The notes under the pieces were generated by a model. It saw only the letters and a program-made list of their open reading frames with translations, did no database searches and had not been told where the DNA came from. From Selaginella moellendorffii (Eukaryota; Streptophyta; Lycopodiopsida; Selaginellales; Selaginellaceae): a stretch of DNA of 64,000 nt. Shown here in pieces: positions 46,651 through 58,790 of this stretch (the first letter of the stretch is position 1; the number at the start of each line of letters is the position of its first letter). The stretch covers positions 1,700,749 through 1,764,748 of the forward strand of contig NW_003314263.1 of NCBI RefSeq assembly GCF_000143415.4. The letters run 5' to 3'. Made by a program: the position numbers and the translations under genes.

Positions 46651-46697
46651 CTGTCAAGAAGTGTTAGTGCCATCAAACTTGACTTAATACCCCATAC
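46651..46697 (-). other. Putative 47-nt intron in A2 integrase
   Basis: Same ends and length as 42182-42228 in A1, here with the donor context AG before GTATGG. Splicing gives HPQIDRQTERVNKQLED in frame. Confidence 0.75.
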
Positions 46698-47354
46698 CTA
46701 TCTGTGGGTGATAGGCTGTGCTGAATTTCAACTTGGTGCGATACTGTTCCAGGAGAGTTCTCCAGAACCTACTGGTGAAGATCTTATCTCGATCTGAGAT
46801 GATCTCTTCTGGCCTTCCCCGCACTCAAACCACTTGTTCGAAGAACAGCTTTGCCACACCTTCCGCATCCACTTCCATTGTGGTGGGTATGAAATGTGCC
46901 AGTTTCAAAAATCGGTCCACCACCATGAATATCGCATCAAAGCCCTCGTTTGGGGGGAATCCCGTGATGAAGTCCATCGTAAGACATTTCCATGGATGAT
47001 TTGGAATTGGGATGCTTTGTAATACCCCATACCTGTTTGTGGGTGATAGGCTGTGCTGAATTTCAACATGGTGCGATACTGTTCCAGGAGAGTCCTCCAG
47101 AACCTACTGGTGAAGATCTTATCTCAATCTGAGATGATCTCTTCTGGTCTTCCCCGCACTTGAACCACTTGTTCGAAGAATAGCTTCGCCACACCTTCCG
47201 CATCCACCTCCATTGTGGTGGGTATGAAATGTGCCATTTTTGAAAATCGGTCCACCACCACGAATATCGCATCAAACCCCTCGCTTGGGGGGAGTCCCGT
47301 GATGAAGTCCATCGTAAGACATTTCCACGGACGATCTGGAATTGGGATGCTTTG
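46685..47354 (-). repeat. 335-bp tandem duplication in A2 integrase
   Basis: Two units with period 335 bp, for example AATACCCCATACCT at 46686 and at 47021. Units differ at scattered sites. A1 has a single unit, so the duplication arose in the A2 lineage. Confidence 0.85.
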
Positions 47355-49985
47355 CAACAAGCCCCCACTAGCCTTAGTCACGGCTTTGACCTACTGACAT
47401 GTTGGACATGTCTTTACATAGTCTTGGACATCTTTAGCCATTTCTGGCCAATGGTACTTCCTCTTGAGTAAGCCCATCGTCTTGGGCACTCCACCATGTC
47501 CTGCAAGAGGTCCATCATGACACTCTTCTAAGGCTACCTTCCTTAGTTCCCCTTCTGGAACATACACCCTCGTTTGCTTGTAATAGATGAGTTCATTGTG
47601 TTCTGCATAGCCTGTTTTCTCTTTCGTTGGCAGCTCACCTCTCTGGTGAGCTTCCCATGCCTCTAGATTCCTCAGCAACACTTCTTGTGCTAGACTATCG
47701 TTCTCATATGTTGTCCGCACATCGTCCCAAAAGGTTGCTATCGCACTGGATATCACCAACTTCAAGCTCACTTTTCGACTTAGCGCATCTGCCACGATGT
47801 TGCTCTTCCCAGGCTTGTACAGAATCTCGCAATCAAACTCGGCCAAAGCATTGGCCCACTAACCCTGTTTCCCTCTTAGGTCGGGCTGTGACAAGAAGTG
47901 TTTCGTTGCCACATTGTTTGTATAAATCTTGAAGTGTCTCCCAAGGTAGTGTCACTACTCCTTGAGCGCCTTCACCACCGCAAACAATTCCTTCTCGTGG
48001 GCAGGCCACTTCCGTTGAGCGTTGTCCAACTTCTTCGAGAAGAATCTATTGGATGGTTGTCTTGCTTCAAAATTGTGCCCAACGCAAAGTCTGAAGCATC
48101 CATTTCTACCTCAAAGTCCTTGCCAAAGTCTGGTAACACCAACATAGGAGCCTTCCTCAACTTCTCTTTGAGCTGGACAAATGCCGCCTTGCATTCCGCT
48201 GTCCATACCATCTTCCCTTTTCCCATTTGGTCCGTTAAGGGCAAGGTTACTTTCGAATAGTGTTTGATAAATTTTCGGTAGTAGTTGCATAGCCCCGAGA
48301 ATGCCTTTAACTCGTGTACATTCAATAGTCGCTCCCAATCCTGGATCGCTTGGACCTTCTCAAGGTCCACCTTGACCCCATCCTTGCCCACCACATGCTC
48401 GAGAAACTTTACCTCTTGTTGAGCAAAGTCACATTTGCTCTCTTTAGCATACAGTTGGTGTTCCCTTAGTTTCTCAAACACCTTCGTCAAATGTTTGGTA
48501 TGCTCATCTAGCGTTTTGCTATAGATCAGGATGTTGTCAATATAGACGACCACAAAGTGATCCAAATAGGGTACAAAGATATAGTTCATTAACACCGAAA
48601 ATGTTGCCGACACATTGCATAGCCCGAAGGGCATCTCCAGAAACTCAAAGCTCCCATACCTTGTTCGATAGGTTGTCTTCTCGACATCTTCCTATGCTAC
48701 CTTGATTTGGTAGTATCCTGATCTTAGGTCAATCCTTGAGAAATATTTTGCCTTTCCCAACCTATCGAACAGGTCCTCAATCCTTGGCAAAGGGTACTTG
48801 TTCTTCTTTGTATATTTATTGAGCAACTGGTAGTCTATGCACATGCGCATAGATCCATCTTTCTTTTTCACAAATAACATCAACGCCTTATACGGTGACT
48901 TGCTCAACCTAATATACCCTTTGTGCACCAACTCCTTTAGTTGGCGCTTGAGCTCCTCGAGTTCTTTTTCGTTCAAATGATAGAGGGGACGAACCACCGC
49001 CTCAGCACCCTCGACCAACTCAATTTTATGTTCTATCGGTCGTGCTGGGGGCAACCCCGCCAATAACTCCTCCGGCATGGTATCCTGGAATTGGTCCAAC
49101 ACCCATTGGATCACTAAAGGTATTTCTTCCATTCCCGTCTTTTTGTCACTCTTCATTGAGAGTAAGCACAAAAATGCTACCTTGGTTCCTTTAGTGAGTT
49201 GTCCTCTCGTGGACACCAGGTTTAAGCAGGAATCTTTGGCCTTGCATTGCCTTACCTTTAGATCCTAGGCCTCCACCTTGGATCTTCTTCCGTGCGCATT
49301 TGCTAGTACCACAAGGTTCCTACCTTGTCTATGCAGGGCTACCACGAACCGATTGAACCAATCCATCCCGAAGATCACATCAAATCCTGCCATGTCTAAC
49401 ACGGTGAAATCCATGTCTACTTTCCATGTCCCTACTTCAACTCTCGCTTGTCGAAGTACCTCATCTGTGCTTTGGCTACCTTAAACAAACTCTATAGTCC
49501 TTGGTTCACCTAGATGCTGCACCGTTAGTCTGGCTTGCCAGACTATGTTTGCAGCCACAAAATTATCCGAAGCACCCGTGTCAATAAAGATCTTAACAAA
49601 GCTACCTCTAAGCTTCCCTCGGAGGGTTAATAGATGTCACGAATGACTCTCTACCAAAGTTGCTTGTGTAATGAGTAACTTTGAGCTAGGGACTGGATCA
49701 CATACCTCAATTTGGATTTCATCCGACTTAATGGCTATATTGGCTCTAGCCTTCTTCGGGTAGGGACATTTCCTCGAAAAGTGTCCCGCTTCACCGCAGT
49801 TGTAGCATACGTTGTTTCCCATGTTGCTAACCAACTTGACCTTCTTATCTGTGGGTTTGTCTCTTTTTGCTTGACTCCCCCACGTACTTGCTCACTGGCC
49901 ACCAAATTTGCTTTTCCAGAACCCCGAGGACTCATTCTTAGAGAAACTCTTCTTGAATTTCCCTCTGCTATACGTTCCCCTTGGT

Positions 49986-50903
49986 TTAGCCTTTACTAAA
50001 AGTGGATCTCAACCCCGTCGTATTTCCCTTTTGCAGGTTATCATTGAAATGCATTTTGATGGCCGCATCTAATGCTTCCTTGTAGTTGGTCGAGTTCCAA
50101 TGCATCACCTCACCACAAGCCCAGGTTTGCAAATCTAATATAAAGGCATGGAACGCATCTATATCCCCCATGTCTGTGACAAGTATCCTCTTTGCCATAA
50201 ACCCATTCATATACTCTTGAATGGTTCTGGTCTGCTTCAGCCTACTCAGCTCGTCTCTTAGATGCAAAGTAGCATTCAGAGGAACGTAAGTCACACGGAT
50301 CCTTGCCTTCATCATTTCCCAAGTGGCCACCAGTCCTTCATTGGTCTCTGTCGTTCTCCACCAAGACTTGACATTATCTACCAAGTATGGTTTTGCACAT
50401 GGGACCTTCTCCGAGCTTGGTAACCACAACGTTTGGAAGTAGTCCTCCATATCGTAAAACTAATCCTCCACCACCTTATAGTAGTTCACTCCCTTAAAGA
50501 CCAGTGGGGGCTTTGGTTTGTACTTGGGAATTGCTTGAGGGACTGATACCACTTCGGTCTGTTTGACCTTGTTTGGTTTTGCCTTAGTCCTTGTCGAAGG
50601 GTCCACACCTTTTGCACTGCCAGCATCTGCAGTTTTTTGCCTTTTCTTCCACTTTTTGTCACGCTTTAACTTGCATACGAGAGTCTCCAACAGGGCATTG
50701 GTCTGTGCCAATTGTCCTTCTAGCACGTCCAATCGAGCCTTGGACGACCGAACCTCACCACTAGACTTCTGTTTAGAAGTTTCCTCATTGTAGTCCTCCT
50801 CATACAAAGATTCTTCATCCATAGCCTCTTGTTTGACCGAAGGCTCTAGCTCTAAAGGAGGTTCTGTCTCCACCTTGGTTCGTTTCTGCCTAGCCTTTGC
50901 CAT
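49986..50903 (-). pseudogene. gypsy A2 gag, broken
   Basis: Two open parts in one frame, 50903-50460 and 50450-49986, are separated by a TAG between VVED and FYDMEDYF. The N-terminal part is acidic and then lysine-rich. The second has the capsid-like pattern WLPSSEKV, DNVKSWWRT and TIQEYMNGF typical of gypsy gag (retrotrans_gag). Downstream the frame breaks before the zinc knuckle. A1 has lost gag altogether. Confidence 0.8.
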
Positions 50904-50946
50904 CTCCCAGAAATCCGCCTCTATCCTTTGCTAGAACTGAGGAAAA

Positions 50947-50960
50947 GGCTCCGATACCAA
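50947..50960 (-). other. Primer-binding site of A2
   Basis: Minus-strand TTGGTATCGGAGCC, two bases inside the 5' LTR end. Its TGGTATCxGAGCC core matches the 3' end complement of initiator methionine tRNA, the usual gypsy primer. Confidence 0.85.
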
Positions 50961-50962
50961 AT

Positions 50963-52081
50963 TGTAAGCCACAAATTTTTCCTTTCCAATTTGCCAGCTT
51001 ACCTTGTCTATCCGACCAACATTACCTTAGCTTTTGCTAAGTTCCCTTGCCAAGGTTTCTGCCTATTGTACTAGCTCCTACTTGGTCCTACTTGGTTTCA
51101 GCTACTCACTGCACAAGCAATGGAGCATTAGCCATCCATCCATGGATTCCCAAATCTCTCCCAATCCCCCTTCCCAGGTTAAACTAGACTTAAGATTCGG
51201 CTACACTTTCCGCAGGCACAAGTAGCCAAGCACACTAAGCCTCTAGGTTCCTAACATCCCTTGGTACAACAAGACTTGATTATGGGACCCTTTAAATCCC
51301 AAGCCTTGGGTGCAACACTTGCTTCGGGACCTCAGAATGAAACATCGTGGCCTAATGGCCCGGTATAGGTACCTCTGCCCCCCCCCCACTTCCATCCCGA
51401 AGGGAAGGCCCAAGCCCCTAGGAAGGGCGAGGACCAATGAGCCACAAGGTACTCAAGTGGGGCACCACTCCACATAAGCTGGGAGCACTGCAGTCGGTTT
51501 CCCTTTAGGGAGTGGGAGCTGCTCTTGAGCACTTCCTTGGGTGGCCCCTCTGGCACCACCCGAGTCCATGCTCACTCCCACCCAAAGCCCCTCGGCCCCA
51601 ATCTTAACCTCAAGTCAGTTTGGAAGCACCACTAGAGAGTTCCTTCAAGACTGATTCCTGGACCTCACTATCCCTACTATACTTTTGGAACCCCCTGTAG
51701 CCCCCCCTCTCCCCGGGAGACGCACGCTTTGGGCTTTCACCCCTTGACCTGTATTAGTACTCGGACTCAGACTTGATCTCGGACTCGACTTCGGACTCGG
51801 TCTCGGACTCGATCTCAGACCCGATCTCAATCTCGGACTCGACTTCGGACTCGACCTTGGACTCGGTCTCGGACCCGATCTCGGATCTTGGACTCTGTCT
51901 CGAACTCGGTCTCGAACTCGGTCTCCGAGTCGGCCTCGGACTCAATCCCGGACTCTATCTCGAACTCGGTCTCAGAGTCGGTCTTGGACTCGATCTCAGA
52001 CTCGGTCCCATCCGATGAACTCTTTATCATTTTGGTCATGCTTTTGGGGATCCTTTAGCCTACGACACCTAGTTCCTTACA
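50963..52081 (-). repeat. 5' LTR of A2
   Basis: 1119 bp, TGTAAGGAAC... to ...GGCTTACA. Contains a tandem array of GAGTCCGAGA units (51755-52010) and C/G homopolymers. It shares the whole plan with the LTR of A1 at 38055-39211. Confidence 0.9.
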
Positions 52082-52086
52082 TTGGA

Positions 52087-52600
52087 ATGGTGTCTGGGCA
52101 GTCTTTGGGAATGGTCAACCCCTAGAAGGTCAGTTGTTCCATTGGGCTCAGAGCCTAAACCAACATTGCCACCTTATCAAGCCAGATTTCCAATTAACAT
52201 TTAAGGAGTTGTGCAAACAATGGCAGATTGCACTTTCTGAAGAAGAGCATGAGGCAAAAGCAAATGAGATCTGAATGTGGTGGCATGAAGATGGCCTTAT
52301 TGACGTATGTTGTTTACCACAACTTGAGTCGTGGTTGGGGTGGTGGGAAGTTAGGATGTTCTAATGGGGACATCACTCTTTTTAGATTGTTTTTTTTTTT
52401 TTCTCTCTTTTTATTACTTTTTAATATCAACTTTTTATTGGGATCAACCACTTTAGGATCTTGCATACACCCTAACTATGAATCTCTCAGAGTGTAAGCA
52501 TTGGAGCTAGCGTTCATCTAAGGCAGGGAAAGGGAAGATGAGTTTATATGAAGCATGTCTATCAGATTTAATACATGTTGTAGAGTAGTCTTCAAAAGCC
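52087..52600. other. Right flank of A2
   Basis: Short broken frames, one reading KELCKQWQIALSEEEHEAKA on the plus strand, may belong to the transposase-like gene that follows. No intact gene. Confidence 0.4.
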
Positions 52601-53637
52601 TTGGCATTTGAGGAAGGAAGATACATGAGAACAGGACCTTTAGTTGAGATGTTACACGATCAGATGAAGAGGAAAGTGACTCCACCAACACGAATAGTGG
52701 CAACTGTAGTGGAGGAAGTGGCTCGCAGCACATCTATGGAGTACACTCCTCGAGCTTCTATTGGTGATATGAAAACCGTCCGCTCAAAACATCGCTTTTC
52801 CTTTGCTGGTGAAGATGTTACCATGGATCTTGGAGCAAAAAGCTCTCACAAGCTTAATATTGAGTATCATTCTGCTCTAAAACATCGCCCCCGAACTGAG
52901 CCACCTCAAGTGGTTGATGAAGTGCATCATAGCAAGTTGAAATTGCTTATCGTAATATGGAGCCAAAGCAATGGGCAATCTGTCGAGTGCTAACAAAATC
53001 AAATGTAAGGTATGTAGGGATGCTTCTGAGGGGCAAGTGTTAGGCTTGGATCCGTGGTGACAAGTCTACTTCTATTCCAGCCCCATGTTTCCATAGGAAA
53101 CAAAAGCAAGTAGGATTTTCAAGATGGTGTTGGCTATATTGTTGCAACACTACTGTCAACCATACAAAGTGGCTTGAAGACACTATAGTGATTAAACTTG
53201 ATGTAGTACCTAAAGAATAGCTGGTTGCTAATGGAGTTGCGCTCATCTTGGATGAAATTGAAAACCTTGAGAAATCTAGTTTCAATCTTGAAAGGAGAGT
53301 TAGAGACATGATTGAGAAAACCAAGACTGTTCCTACAAAGATGCATAAGAGGCCAGTAAGAAAAGGCAAGGCAGTTAAATTTATTAGTACTATCTCCAAG
53401 CAGAAGCAAGATAAAATAAACTTGGCTCAAACACTTGAGTGTGAGATTCTTTCCACAAAGTACATCACTACACTTGCAAAGGAGTATATAGTCAAAACAG
53501 AAGGTGGAGAGTATATAATTGCCATTCAAGACTTTCCTTCTTGCAAATGTCCAAACTTTACGAAGCGCGAGGAACATGGGAAGGCATATGCTCCTTGCAA
53601 GCATATGTACTACATCTTCATCAACATCTTGCACTAG
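52601..53637 (+). pseudogene. SWIM zinc-finger ORF, MULE-transposase-like relic
   Basis: Two open segments (52601-52993 and 53248-53637) separated by stops. The second ends with a SWIM finger: CKC, then 13 residues, then CKH in PCKHMYYIFINIL. In the first, GPLVEMLHDQMKRKV recalls the region after the catalytic domain of Mutator-like transposases, which also end in SWIM. The catalytic DDE part is not visible, and other SWIM proteins are possible. It lies beside A2 in the pre-insertion locus, so the gypsy element may have inserted into or next to it. Confidence 0.5.
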
Positions 53638-54194
53638 GATCCTAAAGTGGATATTCATTTACACCAAGCAAGCTTTACTATTGCCGAGTTGCAAAAAACT
53701 TTTAGAGCTAATTAGATTTTCCAACACTATCGATGTTTATTCTCTATCAATAATATAAACTTATTATACCTTATATAATTAATAAAAATATTTTATTATT
53801 TCATTTTTCATTTCATATACCTGCGAGTGTTCTTTTCGCAATACTGCCCATAGTATTCACGAGTCTCCATTTTTGTCTTTACCATCTCAAAAAATATTTC
53901 ATAGTAGTTTTTTGGGTGCGTGATGTTGCAATTTGTTGCAAGAGCATATGTACCATTATAGTTGTTTTTTTTTTCTTTTGTGCCCTAAAGTTTCTAGCCC
54001 CAATCGTGGATCCATCCCTCACACACATGTGTTTGCAAACTTGCAGCCCCAAACTCAAGTGCAAGAGAAAATGGGGAGGGGTTATATGGCCTTATATAGA
54101 ATTTTAATTCAAATTTAATAATTTTTAACTTCTGAAAAACCTGATATTTACTAGCCAGAAAGCATAGAGTACAAATTTAAAGAAGTGACAAAAA
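53638..54194. other. Intergenic DNA
   Basis: AT-rich with T runs. No feature supported. Confidence 0.5.
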
Positions 54195-57100
54195 TACTCT
54201 TTTTGCAAACATTCTATTTTATATTCTAACAAATATCCCTATCATTGCATGTAGTAAATATTTAAATTATTAGAACAAGAATTGTCCTTTAGAACATTTT
54301 TATCTATATAATATATAGAGAGTTATGAAATTATTAGGTTCATCATAACCTTAAAATTTTAAAGTTTATAATGTTGTACTAAATTACAATTTAAAATTGA
54401 GCTCATGAGCTCAACTTTTCAACTCGTGAGCTCAAGTATGGTTTGCGATCAAACATAGTAATCCATGATAGAGTTACTTTATAAAATAGTTTATTGTTTG
54501 ATCGGATCCCTCTCCAGGCGCCTACGCTGCTCAAAAAACCTCTTCTGCCTACGCAGCAGCCGTGTTCCATCGATCGAAATATCAAAAATTACAACCAATA
54601 CCTAGCCTCGACAGAGTTCCTGGTCTTCTCACGCAGCAAGAAATGCAATCAAGCGAAAGAATCGCAAAAAACATCAACCCTACCTGCTTGATCTTCTTCT
54701 GGGATCCTCCCATCTATTGCAGCATCGTCGAACAGGCACACCACTCTATTGGTGGTGGAGTTGTGAGACATAAATCCCCAAGCCTTAAAGTGGAGCTGAA
54801 AGAGTGCTATATGGTAGTGGCTAAAGCGGAAGCAAAATGAGCATAACACATTTAGACTAAAATTTCCAACTTGAAAAGTCAAGAGCGGGATTGGAACTCC
54901 CAATGGAGTGCTCTATAAGCAACCACAGGGAACAACTTGAAAGACGATCCATAAGGGTTCAAATATAGAAGGAAAGGGACCATAAATAAAACTTTTCCAA
55001 TCGGTTAAAAGTCTTGGGATATTTAATTAAGTGTCATTGGGTTTGATTAGTATTAAATTGGGTGACCTCTCAAAAAGTCCAAATTTAAGAGCTTATATGC
55101 TTAAGGAATATGCATGAAGAAAACAATAAATGAGTCTTTAGAAAAGGGATACAAGAGGAACAACATATGACTTGAGATGGACCTAAGGAGTCGTCCAAGA
55201 TAAACCTGAGATGGAGTCCAAGATGAAGTCTGAGATGAACCTAAGATGGACCTGAGATGCAGTTTGAGGCCGAGGCCGAGTCCGAGACCGAGGTCGAGTC
55301 CGAGACCGAGTTCGAGTCCAAGTCCAAGTTCAAGTCTGAGTTCAAGTCCAAGGTGAAAGCCCAAAGTGATCATCTCCCAGACCCTAGGTGAGCTCCAAAA
55401 GTATACTAATGTAGCGCACCTTATCTCTCTCTTATCTCTCTTCTCTTCTCTTCTATTTATCCCCCAAGGTTCCAAGGATCCACGGTGATAGTATATCCAA
55501 ATTTCATCCCATGATCACATGCGCTACACTCACCCCCCTTTCAGAGATGTCAATGTCCTCATTGACTATTGACTAACAACCCTTATTGAGCCAAGAACTA
55601 ACACCTCCATTTCCGCACTGAATTTACCAATCCTTCCATTGTGTAGACCAACTATTCCATGTGAGGCAACTAATCATCCACCCGTACCGCAGTCTTACAG
55701 TGGATACCTTCGTCTCGTACTCCATAACTCCTGATACTAATGGAGGCTTGGGGTGAAAGTCCAAAGCATGTGTTCCTCAAAGGAAAGGGGGGGGGGAGAG
55801 AGGGGTTCTGAGGGGTTCCAAATGTATGCTCGAGAGTTGCTCCATAGTTCAATTCCATCACTCCTTAGCTCTATGCTTGAGGGTTTGGCACCGTTCCTTC
55901 ATTCCATGGCCCAAGGCCTTGAACCTTAGGTTCCACACCACTGTCCTATGGACACATGGCATATGACATGTGGCACATGGAGGGTTTAGGTTTTGCTTTG
56001 TTGTGTTATCCTATAGTAAATCACCATAGGATAAAGGGGAAAAACCACATGCGCTACAGCCAAGTCACACCATTATCAATAGTTCAAATTAACAATTTGG
56101 ATTAGGAACCTTATTCCTTAATCTAGCAAAAACCTTGCCCTTGTTTAGTTATAGGATCACCTAGTGATCTCACCTTGACACCTTAACATATTTGCCAATA
56201 GATATTAGGTCTTTCAAACCTTTAAGTTGTTGACCATGACCTCGGAGTCATCTCCCACACTTGACAGTGTGCCCAAACTAGCCCTTTTGGCCAAAGATCC
56301 ATAGTAACTAAGATTGAGTGCCCTCATTTCATTCACCACATCCTCGATGCCACTTGCACTAAAGTGTTTAAGTTTGATATGCCAAGCTTTCACACTAAAC
56401 AATTTACTCATGCATCATGACTCCGAAGCATCCCCATTTGGTGATATGCCCAAGCTAGCCTCTTTACTGAGAGTGCATGACCACCAAAAAATGAAAATCT
56501 TCATATTCCAAACCATCACCATGCCCTAGTGAGTTAGGATTTGAACCCAAGCACCCAAGTTTGAGTCCTAAAGGGTTAGGACTCAAACCTAACCTCCGTA
56601 TATATATTTATGGATGGCATCACCTAAGATGCCCAGTGTGACTCCTTGCACTAGTGCATTAACTTATATCTAAAGTGTGTTATAGATCACAATTTACAAA
56701 TTTAGTTCCTCCAAACTTTTAAGTCCTCTCACTTGACTCAACTCCTTCAACTAAGGTCTCTCTTCCTCCAACTTGCCAATCTCACTTAGCAAGTCATCTG
56801 ACCAACGTAACATAGTTCTATGCATAAGTGTGAAAATCCTCAAACATTGATTTTCCAAGACCATTTGTATCATAATCTTGTTTCTCAAAGACTAGGCCAT
56901 TCGTCCATGAGTGGTCATCCTTTGACCACACCTTAGCACCCTTAAGATGCCTAGAGACATGGAGAACACCCTTCCACAATGTCCCTTCTTCTGTCCCCAC
57001 CAAATCCTTCTTCATCCACAACCATACTCTTTAACACTACCACTAGGTTTAGGCCCAAAGGCCTAACCACTAAGTTCCACTATCTTGGTCACTACACCAA

Positions 57101-58790
57101 AGGACTATTCCTCTTCCTTTCCATAGTCTAGGACTTTGAAATAACATTTCAAAACACAGTGGCCCTAAGCGAGCCTCGTGGTTACTCTTCTCACCTTCCA
57201 CCTTTAGGTGCCCTAGTTATGTGGCTAGAGCGAGGTTCCAATGAACCATACTAAGTATCCAAGTAGGTAGTGCCACCCACACTTGGATTGAGACCATCGA
57301 CTATTTGATCTCCCAGAGGAGCTAAAGCCAAGTCTTGAACACTTCACCAAGCTACCCCACTTATCTGTCTGTATTAATTCTAACATTGGACTCTTTAATG
57401 GTTATATCATCACCCAACACGTGGGTATAGTTTTCGTTGGTCACACTAGCCTTTTCTAGCCAAACTAGCTCCATTGGAGTCCTCCCCCCTAGTATACTTT
57501 TGGAGCTCACCAAACCCCCTAGGGTCTGGGAGATGATCACTTTTGGGTTTCACCCTGGGACTCGAACTCAGACTTGAACTTGGACTTGGACTCGGACTCG
57601 GTCTCAAACTTGGCCTCGGCCTCAAACTCCATCTCAGGTCCATCTTGGGTTCATCTCGGACTTCATCTTGGACTCCATCTCAGGTTTATCTCAAACGACT
57701 CCTTAAGTCTATCTCAAGTCATGTGTTGTTCCTCTTGTATCCCTTTTCTAGAGACTCACTTATTCCTTGCTTCGTGCATGTTCCTTGAGCATATAAGCTC
57801 TTAAATTTGGACTTCTTGGGAGGTCACCCAATTTAATACTAATCAAACCCAATGATGTATAATCCCAAATATCCCAAGAATTTTAACCAATTGAAAAAGG
57901 GGGTGCACTCTTATTTATAGGCCCTTTCCTTCTATATTTGGAACTCCCAATGGAGTGCTTTATAAGCAACTATAAGGAACGACTTGAGAGATGATCCATA
58001 TAGGTTCAAGCAAACTTTCGTCGATTTTACTCGTCTTAAAGTAACTCTCACCGCTGCAAACGGAACGACGTCAACGGTGAAAACGGAGCCAACGAGTGAA
58101 AATATTGGAACATGGAGCAACTTTTGAGTGAAGAGCCTAAGGAGTAGAGGGACAAGGTACATTTCCATTGTTTGGTTTACCCTCTGTGTTTGGCTGTCTG
58201 TCTGAGAATGGTATACAAAGTTGAAGCTCGCTCCACTACTTGAACACCAATTTTTTCTCGCAAACTCTTCTGATTCCCGAGCAAGCTTATCCAGTCTACT
58301 TCCCGCTCTTGACTTTTCAAGTTAAAAATTTTAGTCCAAATGTGTTATGCTCATTTTGCTTCCACTTTGGCCACTACCATATGGCACTCTTTCGGCTCCA
58401 CTTTGAGACTTGGGGATTTGTGTCTCAAAACTCCACCACCAATAAACAAAGTTCAATGTCCTCATCAAACAATAAAATATTTTACAAAGTAACCCTATCA
58501 TGGATTATTATGTTTGAGCGTAAACCATACTTGAGCTCACGAGTTGAAGAGTTGAGCTCACGAGTTAAACTCAATTTTAAATTGTAATTTAGTACAAACA
58601 TTATAAACTTTAAAATTTTAAGGTTATGACAAACCTAATAATTTCATAACTCTCTATATATTATATAGATAAAAATGTTCTAAAGGACACTTCTTGTTCT
58701 AATAATTTAAATATTTACTACATGCAATGATAGGGATATTTGTTAGAACATAAAATAAAATGTTTGCAAAAAGAGTATTCTTAAGCTCTA
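54195..58790. repeat. 4.6-kb imperfect inverted repeat of retroelement sequence
   Basis: Outer arms 54195-54510 and 58790-58458 are near-exact reverse complements. Next inward, 54757-55400 pairs with 58440-57510, including TGTGAGACATAAATCC, a 40-base-scale run of GAGATGGACC-like repeats and ATCATCTCCCAGACCCTAGG. The left arm has an extra 250 bp (54510-54757). The centre (55480-57480) holds decayed sequence related to 33.7-34.4 and 45.5-45.7 kb, with no protein frame. It could be two head-to-head LTR-B copies or a foldback transposon. Confidence 0.75.

Larger units (their letters stand above)
45799..49850 (-). pseudogene. gypsy A2 pol, broken
   Basis: Zinc knuckle CYNCGEAGHFSRKC (CX2CX4HX4C) near 49800, protease near 49570, reverse transcriptase 49216-47972 with [13 protein letters not shown] and VVVYIDNILIYS, in which the second catalytic Asp has become Asn, so the enzyme would be inactive. 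RNase H and integrase follow, with CPTCQ of the zinc module and LTMDFITGLPPSEGFDAIFV of the core. A 335-bp tandem duplication (46685-47019 and 47020-47354) disrupts the core. The chromodomain EFHVKWKGFPHCEETWEPEE ends at about 45850. Two intron-like segments are shared with A1. Confidence 0.92.
44333..52081 (-). mobile_element. Chromoviral Ty3/gypsy retrotransposon A2, full structure
   Basis: Bounded by TG...CA LTR ends and by a perfect 5-bp target duplication TTGGA (44328-44332 and 52082-52086). Transcription runs right to left: 5' LTR 52081-50963, primer-binding site, gag, zinc knuckle, protease, RT, RNase H, integrase, chromodomain, 3' LTR ending at 44333. It is tail-to-tail with A1 and closely related to it. 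Coding parts contain several stops and frameshifts, so it is not autonomous now. The region between chromodomain and 3' LTR (45450-45790) differs from the 5' LTR start. Confidence 0.93.
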
